A DNA stretch of 64,000 nt, taken from the NCBI GenBank assembly GCA_907163225.1, contig OU015322.1:558001-622000 (forward strand), in the 5' to 3' direction. This document shows positions 8,201 through 14,948 of this stretch, piece by piece. Under the pieces are notes generated by a model. That model ran no database searches, had not been told where the DNA came from, and saw only the letters and a program-made list of their open reading frames with translations. The position numbers and the translations under genes were made by a program. The first letter of the stretch is position 1, and the number at the start of each line of letters is the position of its first letter. Origin of the DNA: an uncultured Rhodocyclaceae bacterium. GTDB taxonomy: Bacteria; Pseudomonadota; Gammaproteobacteria; Burkholderiales; Rhodocyclaceae.

Positions 8201-8749
8201 GAAGTTGGCTTCAACATGTACGCCGACATGCTCAACCGCGCCGTCGCAGCGCTCAAGCAGGGCAAGCATCTGGCCGCCGTCGATCTGACCCAGCCGCTCG
8301 GCATCGGCACCGAAATCAACCTGCGCACGCCTGCCCTGCTGCCTGACGGCTACTGCCCGGACGTCCATGAACGCCTGACGCTGTACAAACGCCTGGCCAA
8401 CGGCGAAAGCGCCGACGACATCGACGCCCTGCAGGAAGAACTGATCGACCGCTTCGGCGAACTACCCCTGCAAGCGCAATCCCTGCTCGCCACCCACCGC
8501 CTGCGTTTGCTAGTCAAACCGCTGTGCATCCAGAAGCTGGATGCCACCAACGACCAGATCACGCTGCAGTTCAGCCCGGAGTTCGCCAAGAACCCGCCTA
8601 TCGAGCCGATTAAGATCATTAATTTGATTCAGAAAAACCGCAGCTATAAATTAGCAGGACAGGATAAAATTTCCCTTCTCCGCCACTGCCCGACCCTGAC
8701 CGATAAAGTCGCCGCAGTAAAAGACATGATTCGCCAGCTGACAAACTAA
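5291..8749 (+). CDS. mfd: transcription-repair coupling factor Mfd
   Basis: About 1150 residues, normal length for Mfd. It removes RNA polymerase stalled at DNA lesions and recruits UvrA. Visible in order: a UvrB-like N-terminal part (LLAVITASAADAQRLLDE, then LPDWETLPYDHFSPHQD), the CarD-like RNA-polymerase-interacting domain (GDPVVHESHGIGRYLGL), then the RecG-like motor with Walker A GDVGFGKTEVA, DEEH box (VIDEEHRFG), TATPIPRTL motif and the GRVGRS motif VI. The C-terminal TRCF domain completes the protein. Start 5291 is preferred because a TATAAT lies only 12 bases upstream. A GTTGACCGC copy lies inside at 6383-6391. Confidence 0.97.
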   Translation: MPHRALVPNSNHLLSLPALPKPGTRIDVPSLAGSSDALALAEIAGRNAGKLLAVITASAADAQRLLDEIPWFAPNLRVRQLPDWETLPYDHFSPHQDLVSERLATLWSTLQGQVDILLVPASTAVNRLAPPEFMAAYTFEFKKAQKLDAEKFRSQVTLAGYAHVTQVVSPGEYSIRGGLIDLFPMGSQLPYRLDLFDDEIESIKTFDVDTQRTVYPVPEVRLLPAREFPMDDKGRTHFRQAFRERFEGDPAKSGIYKDISTGIASAGIEYYLPLFFDEMASIFDYLPKDAIFVTHGDAPGAIAAFWNDTRSRYNMLQGDKSRPLLPPEELFLTDEAFFTAAKSYGRLAFEGKNENASGKLPNIAVDRRSDDPIGALKSYLAGFTGRVLLVAETAGRRETLAAMFAEHGLKPEASTDLAGFLGGDSQLALGIGPLHAGFALEKLAFITETELFAGSPRRTRRESQKKATFDNWLKDLAELKVGDPVVHESHGIGRYLGLVRMDLGLGEQEFLELHYANEAKLFVPVAQLHVISRYSGADPESAPLHTLGSGQWEKAKRKAAEQAHDTAAELLALYAARAARQGHSFAFDENDYEAFADGFGFEETNDQATAIAAVIEDMRSGKPMDRLVCGDVGFGKTEVALRAAFCAVAGGKQVAVLCPTTLLCEQHYQTFADRFADWPVKIAEISRFKTAKESAQALKDLADGKIDIIIGTHKLIGKDVKFNRLGLVVIDEEHRFGVRQKETLKAMRAEVDVLTLTATPIPRTLAMSMEGLRDFSVIATAPQKRLAIKTFVSNFSDGIIREAVLRELKRGGQVYFLHNEVDTINNMQEKLAKLVPEARIVIGHGQMNERELERVMRDFTGQRANVLLCTTIIETGIDNPHANTILINRSEKFGLAQLHQLRGRVGRSHHQAYAYLLVQDEKALTKQARMRLEAIQAMEELGSGFFLAMHDLEIRGAGEVLGDNQSGEMQEVGFNMYADMLNRAVAALKQGKHLAAVDLTQPLGIGTEINLRTPALLPDGYCPDVHERLTLYKRLANGESADDIDALQEELIDRFGELPLQAQSLLATHRLRLLVKPLCIQKLDATNDQITLQFSPEFAKNPPIEPIKIINLIQKNRSYKLAGQDKISLLRHCPTLTDKVAAVKDMIRQLTN

Positions 8750-8750
8750 T

Positions 8751-9824
8751 ATGACGACCCACGACATTGAAAACGTAAACGTTACTGCCTTCGACACGAT
8801 GCCGACGCCGGAAGAGATTCAGGCCCGGCTGCCCATCTCCGACAAGGCCGCCAAGACTGTCACCCACGGTCGCAATCTGCTGCGCAAGATTCTGGATCGC
8901 AAGGACCCGCGCCTGTTTGTCGTCGTCGGCCCCTGCTCCATCCACGACCCGGTTGCCGGCCTCGACTACGCCCGCCGCCTGAAAAAACTGTCCGATGAAG
9001 TCGGCGACACGCTGCAGATCATCATGCGCGTCTACTTCGAAAAGCCGCGCACCACGGTTGGCTGGAAGGGCTACATCAACGACCCGTTTATGGACGACAG
9101 CTTCCGCATCGACATCGGCATGGAAAAAGCCCGCGATTTCCTGCTGCAAGTGGCCGAAATCGGCCTGCCGACCGGCACCGAAGCGCTCGACCCGAACGCC
9201 CCGCAATACTACGGCGACCTCATTACCTGGACCGCCATCGGCGCCCGCACGACCGAATCGCAGACCCATCGCGAAATGTCCTCCGGCCTGTCTACCCCGG
9301 TCGGTTTCAAGAACGGCACCAGCGGTGATCTCAGCGTCGCCATCAACGCCATCCTTTCCGCATCCAAGCCGCACTCCTTCCTCGGCCTGACCGAGCAAGG
9401 GCGCGTCGCCATCGTCCGCACCAAGGGCAATGGTTTCGGCCACATCGTGCTGCGCGGTGGCGATGGCCGCCCGAACTACGACACCGTCTCGGTCGCCATG
9501 GTTGAACAAGCACTGACCAAGGCCAAACTGCCCAACAACATCGTCGTCGATTGCTCGCACGCCAACAGCTTCAAGAAGCCGGAACTGCAACCGCTGGTCA
9601 TGGCCGACATCGTCAATCAGGTCCGCCTGGGCAACAAGTCGCTGGTCGGCGTGATGATCGAATCGAACATCGAAGCCGGCAACCAGTCCATCCCGGCCGA
9701 CCTGTCGCAACTGAAATACGGCTGCTCGGTGACTGACGGCTGTGTCGACTGGGCTACCACCGAAAAAATGATCCGCGATGCAGCTGTGCTGCTGCGCGAC
9801 GTTTTGCCGGAACGGCTTTCCTAA
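8751..9824 (+). CDS. aroG: 3-deoxy-7-phosphoheptulonate synthase (DAHP synthase, type I)
   Basis: 357 residues, the usual length of class I-alpha DAHP synthases. It condenses phosphoenolpyruvate and erythrose 4-phosphate, the first step of the shikimate pathway, in the cytoplasm. Signatures seen: VVVGPCSIHDP (PEP and metal site, about residue 58), MRVYFEKPRTTVGWKG, LPTGTEALDP, GARTTESQTHREMSSG, and the metal-binding DCSHANS. These are the AroF/AroG/AroH family motifs; which aromatic amino acid inhibits it cannot be read reliably. It begins one base after the mfd stop, so it may be co-transcribed with mfd. Confidence 0.95.
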   Translation: MTTHDIENVNVTAFDTMPTPEEIQARLPISDKAAKTVTHGRNLLRKILDRKDPRLFVVVGPCSIHDPVAGLDYARRLKKLSDEVGDTLQIIMRVYFEKPRTTVGWKGYINDPFMDDSFRIDIGMEKARDFLLQVAEIGLPTGTEALDPNAPQYYGDLITWTAIGARTTESQTHREMSSGLSTPVGFKNGTSGDLSVAINAILSASKPHSFLGLTEQGRVAIVRTKGNGFGHIVLRGGDGRPNYDTVSVAMVEQALTKAKLPNNIVVDCSHANSFKKPELQPLVMADIVNQVRLGNKSLVGVMIESNIEAGNQSIPADLSQLKYGCSVTDGCVDWATTEKMIRDAAVLLRDVLPERLS

Positions 9825-9849
9825 AGCATAGAAACACGCCTAGACCGAA

Positions 9850-10107
9850 ATGCCCGAGATATCCCGCTTTTTCGGCATAGTGATTTACATGTATTGGCGC
9901 GATCATCCGCCAATGCATTTCCACGCGGTCTATGGCGAGTTTGAGGCACTGATTACATTGGACGGCAAGGTCTACTCCGGTTCGCTGCCGGCCCGAGCCC
10001 TGTCACTGGTTCGCGAATGGCTGGCCCTGCATCGCGACCAGATTGCAGAAGACTGGACCCTGGCCGCAGCACGCAAACCGTTGAACCCGATCGAACCGCT
10101 GGAGTAA
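9850..10107 (+). CDS. DUF4160 domain protein
   Basis: 85 residues with the DUF4160 pattern: MPEISRFFGIVIYMYWRDHPPMHFHAVYGEFEALI, where the YxxDHxPxHFHxxYG block is diagnostic. It is followed five bases after its stop by a DUF2442 protein, the usual partner of DUF4160. Such pairs are widespread and have been suggested to be toxin-antitoxin-like, but no activity is established as far as I know. It lies just after aroG, without an obvious terminator between them. Confidence 0.85.
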   Translation: MPEISRFFGIVIYMYWRDHPPMHFHAVYGEFEALITLDGKVYSGSLPARALSLVREWLALHRDQIAEDWTLAAARKPLNPIEPLE

Positions 10108-10112
10108 GGGCC

Positions 10113-10373
10113 ATGATTTTGCATACCATCGAGGTCACCCCGCTTCCCGGTTACCGCCTGCGCCTGCGCTTCAACAATGGCGAAAGCGGAGACGTTGACC
10201 TCTCCGGCGAATTGGACGGCGAAATATTCGAGCCGCTGCGCGAGCCTGCGGTATTTGCCACGGCCCGTCACGATCCTTTCATGAAAACCGTGGTCTGGGA
10301 TAACGGCGCCGACCTTGCTCCGGAATTTCTTCTTGAACTGATGCATCGACAACGCGGTGAAATAGCCGCCTAG
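10113..10373 (+). CDS. DUF2442 domain protein
   Basis: 86 residues starting at the ATG at 10113, not at an upstream in-frame ATG within the preceding gene; the family begins with the strand IEVTPLPGYRLRLRFNNGE. DVDLSGEL, then FEPLREPAVFATARHD and VVWDNGADLAPEFLLEL are the DUF2442 signature. This small domain often lies beside DUF4160. Together they form a two-gene cassette. Function is unknown; it is often listed as a possible antitoxin or regulatory half, which I mark as inference. Confidence 0.85.
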   Translation: MILHTIEVTPLPGYRLRLRFNNGESGDVDLSGELDGEIFEPLREPAVFATARHDPFMKTVVWDNGADLAPEFLLELMHRQRGEIAA

Positions 10374-10381
10374 GTAGCAAT

Positions 10382-10816
10382 ATGAGAAAAATTGCAAAGA
10401 CCACGTTAGTGGCTCTTGTGTCATCGTCATTTCTCTCAGGATGCGGGATAGTTGCATACAGAGACTCACTGCGTGCGATAGAGAGAAACGCGCACGTTGA
10501 CATTTACAACTACTCAGTAGAAATGCGCGACTACATTATTGAGCATGGCGAGCGAAAAGCGATGGATGCGGCGATGCTGGCCGTAAAGAATGGATTAAAG
10601 GATCCGGACAGCCCCATATTCAGGAATATGCGAACGGTTGGCACCCCCGATGGCATAGTAGTTTGCAGAGAGTACAACGCCAAAAACAGCTATGGCGGAT
10701 ACGTCGGATTCAATCGTTTTGTTGCTGGACCGCGCGATGCAACAACATACGACGCAAGCTCCAAGAACTCGGACATCATAGGGGCAACGAACGTAGGAAT
10801 TAACAGCGTCTGCTGA
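10382..10816 (+). CDS. small lipoprotein of unknown function
   Basis: 144 residues. MRKIAKTTLVALVSSSFLSGCG is a lipoprotein signal with lipobox LSGC (Cys at about 21). The mature part has a helical region (IERNAHVDIYNYSVEMRDYIIEHGERKAMDAAMLAVKNGL), then DPDSPIFRNMR and VVCREYNAKNSYGGYVGFNRFV, a pattern seen in small proteins of bacteria and phages that I cannot tie to a function. Codon use is noticeably more A/T-rich than in the flanking genes, which hints at later acquisition. Confidence 0.75.
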   Translation: MRKIAKTTLVALVSSSFLSGCGIVAYRDSLRAIERNAHVDIYNYSVEMRDYIIEHGERKAMDAAMLAVKNGLKDPDSPIFRNMRTVGTPDGIVVCREYNAKNSYGGYVGFNRFVAGPRDATTYDASSKNSDIIGATNVGINSVC

Positions 10817-10874
10817 GTTTCTATACCAGGCGGCCAGACCCCTATTCATTTGTGTGGGATTGTCAGGCAGTGCC

Positions 10875-10905
10875 ACGGTCAACCGGAAATTTTGTCCAAA
10901 ATCGA
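10875..10905 (+). repeat. dispersed ACGGTCAAC motif with A/T tracts, intergenic
   Basis: ACGGTCAACCGG (core 10875-10883) followed by AAATTTT, GTCC and AAAATCG. It lies in the 97-base gap before the BCS1-like gene and is one of the best copies. Confidence 0.7.
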
Positions 10906-10913
10906 AATAATGC

Positions 10914-12149
10914 ATGCTTGAGCTAATCACCAGCGCGATCCGGGAACAGTTCCAGAATCAGGTCGTCGCCGGCGGACTGGTGCTTGGCTTGATGGGTCTG
11001 ATCCTCGCCTCGCTGCGCAATCTGCCGCTGACCTTGTGGAACTACGCCAAGCGGGCTGTCGTCGTTACCGCCGTGATCGATTCGCGCAACGATCTGTTCA
11101 ATGCCTACATCGCCTGGCTGAACGAACTGCCTTACGGGCGCAACAGCCGGCTATTCACCGTCATTCAGGGTAACAAGGAAGACCTCGAGGATGAAACGCC
11201 GGAGGGACTGCCCCGCCTGCTCTACAGCCCGGCGCCGGGTTTTCATCTGTTCTGGTACGGCAAGCGGCCGATGTGGATCGAGCGCGATATTTCGATGAAT
11301 CTGCAGGTCATCGAGACGGTCAAGATCAGCGCCCTGTTTGCCTCCCGCCGCCTGCTTGAGCAAATGCTCGAAGACGTCATGCGCCGCGCCTATGCGCGCC
11401 TGGCCGACCATACGATGATCTACTCGATCGATCGCTGGGGTGAATCGTGGAATCTGGCCGATTCGCGGCCGCGCCGACAGATCAACTCGGTCATTCTTGA
11501 AGGCGAGACAGCGCAGCAACTGATCAGCGACGTCCAGGAGTTTTTCCAGCGTCGGCAGTGGTACGCCGACCTCGGCATTCCCTGGCGCCGCGGCTACCTG
11601 CTCTACGGCCCGCCGGGCACCGGCAAGACCAGCTTCGCCTACGCGCTGGCTGGCGAACAGCACCTCAAACTGTGCGCCGTTTCGCTGACCAATCCGAAAC
11701 TGAACGACCAGAGCATCGCCGACCTGCTGCAAAAAACCCCGCCGCGCTCGCTGATCCTGATCGAAGACATCGATGCCTTTTTCGTCGCCCGCGACAAGCA
11801 GGACAACCGTATCGAAGTCAGCTTCAGCGGCCTGCTCAACGCCATTGACGGCGTGGCGGCCCAGGAAGGACGCATCGTTTTCCTGACCACCAACCATCTC
11901 GAAAAACTGGATCGGGCGCTGATTCGTCCTGGCCGTATCGACATGACGGTCGAACTCAGCAATGCCACGGGCCAGCAACTGCGCACAATGTTCCTGCGTT
12001 TTTACCCCGAAGCCACGCAGTTTGCCGACGAAATCACCGCCCAATATCCAGACAAAACCCTCAGTCCGGCCCGCATCCAGCAAAGCCTGCTGGAATCCGA
12101 TGACGCCGAAGGCGCCGTCAGACTGATCAAGGAATCCATCACAAAATGA
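10914..12149 (+). CDS. membrane-anchored AAA ATPase, BCS1-like
   Basis: 411 residues. A hydrophobic segment (about 17-36, VVAGGLVLGLMGLILASL) would anchor it in the inner membrane. A BCS1-N-like region follows, then an AAA+ domain with Walker A GPPGTGKTS (about 232-240), Walker B LILIEDIDAFF (about 280-290), FSGLLNAIDGV and TTNHLEKLDRALIRPGRID. These are the motifs of the Bcs1 group; the mitochondrial member moves folded Rieske Fe-S protein across the membrane. A bacterial role is not established. Its stop overlaps the start of serB (ATGA). Confidence 0.85.
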   Translation: MLELITSAIREQFQNQVVAGGLVLGLMGLILASLRNLPLTLWNYAKRAVVVTAVIDSRNDLFNAYIAWLNELPYGRNSRLFTVIQGNKEDLEDETPEGLPRLLYSPAPGFHLFWYGKRPMWIERDISMNLQVIETVKISALFASRRLLEQMLEDVMRRAYARLADHTMIYSIDRWGESWNLADSRPRRQINSVILEGETAQQLISDVQEFFQRRQWYADLGIPWRRGYLLYGPPGTGKTSFAYALAGEQHLKLCAVSLTNPKLNDQSIADLLQKTPPRSLILIEDIDAFFVARDKQDNRIEVSFSGLLNAIDGVAAQEGRIVFLTTNHLEKLDRALIRPGRIDMTVELSNATGQQLRTMFLRFYPEATQFADEITAQYPDKTLSPARIQQSLLESDDAEGAVRLIKESITK

Positions 12150-12985
12150 ATCTGATCATCCAGGGCGGCGCGCTGCCCACTTTCCTGCTCGAACGTATTG
12201 TTACGGCCACGGATGCCAGCGCTGTTGAACCGCGTCCGCCGCAAGTCGTCCGGCTCAAAGGCACCAGCCGCACGCCGGAATTCGACGCGCTGATCCCGCT
12301 GATCGAAGCCGAAAAGCTCGACTGGGCTTTTGTCGAGTCCGGCAAAAAGCTGTCCGATTTCGGCCTGATCTGCTTCGATATGGATTCGACGCTGATCACC
12401 ATCGAGTGCATCGACGAACTGGCTGATTTCGCCGGCAAAAAAGAAGAAGTCTCGGCGGTTACCGAAGCCGCCATGCGCGGCGAGATCGACTACCGCGAAA
12501 GCCTGCGCCAGCGTCTGGCGCTGCTCGCCGGGCTGGACGCCCGCGTACTCGCCCGCGTATTCGGCGAGCGTCTGCTGCTCTCGCCCGGCGCCCGCGAGTT
12601 GCTCGAAGCCTGCCAGAACGCCGGCCTGCGCACGGCCATTCTTTCAGGTGGCTTTACCTATTTCACCGAGCGCCTACGCATCGAACTCGGCTTCGATTTC
12701 GCCACCTCGAACGAACTGGAAATCTCCGGCGGCAAGCTGACTGGCCGGGTCGTGGGCGACATCGTCGATGCCGCCGCCAAGGCCCATCACCTCGCCCGCC
12801 TGACCGATGAACTGGGTCTCAAGAAGGAGCAGGTCATCGCCTGCGGCGATGGCGCCAACGACCTGATGATGATGGCCCAAGCCGGCCTATCGGTCGCTTT
12901 CCGCGCCAAGCCGGCTACACGCGCCAAGGCCGATGTGGCGATCAATTTTGGTGGTCTGGATTCGCTGCTCAACCTATTCGACTGA
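12146..12985 (+). CDS. serB: phosphoserine phosphatase SerB
   Basis: 279 residues, a HAD-family phosphatase catalysing the last step of serine biosynthesis (O-phosphoserine to serine). The nucleophile motif DMDST lies at about residues 79-83 (CFDMDSTLITIECIDELAD); motif II is ILSGGFTYF, and motif III with the metal-binding loop is ACGDGANDLMMM. The first about 70 residues form the shorter, ACT-like N-terminal part. It overlaps the AAA ATPase gene by four bases. Serine is also the substrate of CysE, encoded at 21 kb. Confidence 0.95.
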   Translation: MNLIIQGGALPTFLLERIVTATDASAVEPRPPQVVRLKGTSRTPEFDALIPLIEAEKLDWAFVESGKKLSDFGLICFDMDSTLITIECIDELADFAGKKEEVSAVTEAAMRGEIDYRESLRQRLALLAGLDARVLARVFGERLLLSPGARELLEACQNAGLRTAILSGGFTYFTERLRIELGFDFATSNELEISGGKLTGRVVGDIVDAAAKAHHLARLTDELGLKKEQVIACGDGANDLMMMAQAGLSVAFRAKPATRAKADVAINFGGLDSLLNLFD

Positions 12986-12996
12986 GCGGCGGATGG

Positions 12997-13251
12997 TCAG
13001 GTCTTCCTGACCAGCTGTTTGGCGAAGGCGGCATCGTTCTTGGTGACACGAGCCACGACTTGCGGCCCCGTCGATTTGACCAGACGGACGAAATCGTCGA
13101 GCGGCAAAGCTTCGGCAACATCCTTGTCGCCGCTCTCCAGCCGCTCACGCAGGACAAACTTGCCGTCGCCGGTCATCACCATCAGGTAGCGACGGCCTTC
13201 GCTGCGTTGATTCAGCCGGTCGACCGCGGCTGCTGCACGGGTCGAGCGCAC
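12997..13251 (-). CDS. small conserved protein of unknown function (end of isc operon)
   Basis: 84 residues starting with GTG at 13251, two bases after the preceding stop; the longer in-frame reading upstream only shadows the neighbouring gene. The sequence (RSTRAAAAVDRLNQRSEGRRYLMVMTGDGKFVLRERLE) has a likely helix then short strands, and ends KNDAAFAKQLVRKT. I do not recognise a domain. It is the last gene in a head-to-tail minus-strand series that begins with iscR, so it may belong to the Fe-S operon transcript. It converges on serB. Confidence 0.6.
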   Translation of the reverse strand: MRSTRAAAAVDRLNQRSEGRRYLMVMTGDGKFVLRERLESGDKDVAEALPLDDFVRLVKSTGPQVVARVTKNDAAFAKQLVRKT

Positions 13252-13252
13252 C

Positions 13253-13450
13253 TTACTTGTATTTCTTGAAAACAGCTTTGGCGTCGAGATGCGCCCGATC
13301 CAGCGTGCAAATCTTTGGATCGTCGTCGTGGCCGGTAAAAAAGTCATCGGCCTGGGCGCGCATCACCATCTTTATCGCTGCCTGGTCGTCAATATCGTAT
13401 TTTTCAGTGATCAGCGTGGTCACTTCGTCGAGATGTTCTTCGTAGGTCAT
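13253..13450 (-). CDS. small acidic protein of unknown function
   Basis: 65 residues: [33 protein letters not shown], then [32 protein letters not shown]. It reads as a helical, acidic small protein with no signal peptide or membrane segment. It overlaps the VF530 gene before it by four bases (ATGA) and is followed two bases later by another small gene, so the three are probably co-translated. No family assigned. Confidence 0.65.
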   Translation of the reverse strand: MTYEEHLDEVTTLITEKYDIDDQAAIKMVMRAQADDFFTGHDDDPKICTLDRAHLDAKAVFKKYK

Positions 13451-13674
13451 GGCGTGTCAAATTCAGTAGAAATATTGAGCGCTTCAACCTTTTCCCGCGC
13501 CCAGGGCGTCCGACGCAGGAATTTGAGGCTGGAGGCGATGCTTGGGTCGAGGTTGAAGCAGCGAATATCGATGATCTGCCCCAGCTCAGCCCAGCCATAG
13601 CGGGCAACCAGCCGATTGAGGATGGCTTCCAGGGTCAGGCCGTGCAGTGGATTGTTGGCTTGTTTTTCAGACAT
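13447..13674 (-). CDS. VF530 family small DNA-binding protein (DUF2132)
   Basis: 75 residues from the ATG at 13674. The sequence [22 protein letters not shown], then [34 protein letters not shown], is the VF530 pattern nearly end to end. VF530 proteins have a small helical fold and were proposed to bind DNA; a physiological role is not defined. It overlaps the YkgJ-like gene upstream by eight bases and the next gene downstream by four, which places it within the tail of the isc operon. Confidence 0.85.
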   Translation of the reverse strand: MSEKQANNPLHGLTLEAILNRLVARYGWAELGQIIDIRCFNLDPSIASSLKFLRRTPWAREKVEALNISTEFDTP

Positions 13675-14008
13675 TATTTTGTCGTGCGTCAGGGGCGGAC
13701 TCATACGGGGCGTAGAAAATAGCACGTTCCCGCTGACAATCGCTGTCACCCATTTCAAACACCCGGCAATTGTCCGGCCGGCGCTCGTAAATCGTGCAGC
13801 GCATGGTGTCACGATCGAGCGCCGCGCACCAGCCGTCGTCCAGCCGCCGCATTACCCAGCCGCCCCACTCGTCCTGCGTCGAAAATCGCCTGGGCACGTC
13901 GTCACCTTCCATCAGCATGACTTCAAGCTGACAGCAGCAGGCTGAGCATTTTTCGCAGGTGATATCTTCCGGCGCTTCCGGGAAGGCGGTCGGCGCTGAA
14001 CACGCCAT
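13667..14008 (-). CDS. YkgJ family cysteine-cluster protein
   Basis: 113 residues with the Cys cluster [15 protein letters not shown] near the N-terminus and further Cys at [21 protein letters not shown], the spacing of the YkgJ/UPF0153 family, thought to bind zinc or an Fe-S cluster. [19 protein letters not shown] is the conserved middle block. The start at 14008 lies one base before the end of the upstream DUF2237 gene. Its place behind the Fe-S assembly genes supports a metal-linked role, but that is context only. Confidence 0.85.
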   Translation of the reverse strand: MACSAPTAFPEAPEDITCEKCSACCCQLEVMLMEGDDVPRRFSTQDEWGGWVMRRLDDGWCAALDRDTMRCTIYERRPDNCRVFEMGDSDCQRERAIFYAPYESAPDARQNNV

Positions 14009-14009
14009 G

Positions 14010-14405
14010 TCAGTGCAAGTCGACCGCGTGTTGCTTGAGCTGGGCTAGCGAGACGATTTCCAGAGCAGCCTGGTTGGTCGAGTTCAACGAGACTTTCGGC
14101 GCCTTGCCAGCCACATAGGCCTGAAGCCAGCGCGCAGCACACAGACACCAGCGCTGCCCCGGCTCAAGGCCGGGAAAGCCGTATTCCGGGCGCGGCGTGG
14201 ACAGATCGTTGCCAGCCGCTTTTGAAAAGGCGAGAAACTCTTCGGTCAGCACGACGCAGATGGTGTGACTGCCAAAATCGTCTTCCGACGTATTGCAGCA
14301 ACCATCACGGAAAAACCCTGTAAGTGGTTTGTCGCTGCAAGTCAGCAGCGGACCACCCAGGACATTGAGCTGGCTGCCACTACCGGGAAGATCACGCGAC
14401 TTCAT
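14010..14405 (-). CDS. DUF2237 family protein
   Basis: 131 residues from the ATG at 14405. The family signature is complete: NVLGGPLLTCSDKPLTGFFRDGCC, then GSHTICVVLTEEFLAFSKAAGNDLSTP, and FPGLEPGQRWCLCAARWLQA. The conserved Cys residues (DGCC, WCLCA) suggest metal or redox chemistry. Function is unknown. It sits seven bases after iscX in the isc operon direction, an unexpected but plausible Fe-S neighbour. Confidence 0.85.
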   Translation of the reverse strand: MKSRDLPGSGSQLNVLGGPLLTCSDKPLTGFFRDGCCNTSEDDFGSHTICVVLTEEFLAFSKAAGNDLSTPRPEYGFPGLEPGQRWCLCAARWLQAYVAGKAPKVSLNSTNQAALEIVSLAQLKQHAVDLH

Positions 14406-14412
14406 GGCCGAA

Positions 14413-14607
14413 TCAGCCGACTTCGTCGATCCAGGCTTGCTGGATGGCTTCGAGAATCTTTTCGCCGCAGTGCTTGGGGTCGTCGTTGAAGCCATGCAAG
14501 GCCATGACCCAATCGCGCAGATCAACGAAGTTGATCTTCAGTGGATCGATATCCGGGTAAGCATCGCTCAGTTCGATGGCGATATCGTTGATGTCGGTCC
14601 ATTTCAT
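14413..14607 (-). CDS. iscX: Fe-S assembly protein IscX
   Basis: 64 residues from [15 protein letters not shown] at 14607; a longer upstream reading only shadows fdx. YPDIDPLKINFVDLRDWVMAL and FNDDPKHCGEKILEAIQQAWIDE are the IscX signature. In E. coli IscX binds IscS and iron and modulates cluster assembly. Its ATG overlaps the fdx stop (ATGA), keeping the usual hscA-fdx-iscX order. Confidence 0.93.
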   Translation of the reverse strand: MKWTDINDIAIELSDAYPDIDPLKINFVDLRDWVMALHGFNDDPKHCGEKILEAIQQAWIDEVG

Positions 14608-14948
14608 TTGCGGTGCCCTTCCTTCGCCATGTTGATGCTGTATTTCGGAATTTCGACCGTTAACGGCGTTGACCGCACAATTGCCTGACAACCGAGACGG
14701 GAATTGGGTTCCAGGCCCCAGGCCTTGTCGAGAAGGTCCTCTTCGATGTCCTCGGCGGCTTCGAGCGAGTTGAAACCCTCGCGCACGATGACGTGACAGG
14801 TCGTACAGGCACAGGACATCTCGCAGGCATGATCCAGCTCAATCTCATTGGCCAGCAGGTTTTCGCAGATCGACTTGCCTTCTTCCGCCTCGATTACCGC
14901 GCCATCCGGACACAACTCGACATGCGGCAGCACAATGATTTGTGTCAT
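14604..14948 (-). CDS. fdx: ISC-type 2Fe-2S ferredoxin
   Basis: 114 residues. The cluster ligands are Cys42, Cys48, Cys51 ([14 protein letters not shown]) and Cys87 (RLGCQA), with an extra Cys46 as in adrenodoxin-type ISC ferredoxins. It gives electrons for cluster assembly on IscU. C-terminal residues after [11 protein letters not shown] are usual for the group. A GTTGACCGC copy (14668-14676) lies in the last third of the gene. It overlaps hscA and iscX by four bases each. Confidence 0.96.
   Translation of the reverse strand: MTQIIVLPHVELCPDGAVIEAEEGKSICENLLANEIELDHACEMSCACTTCHVIVREGFNSLEAAEDIEEDLLDKAWGLEPNSRLGCQAIVRSTPLTVEIPKYSINMAKEGHRK

Noticed and set aside
13211-13230. GGTCGACCGCGG at 13219 as a motif copy
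   Set aside because: It is a GTCGAC palindrome in GC-rich coding DNA with no A/T tracts.
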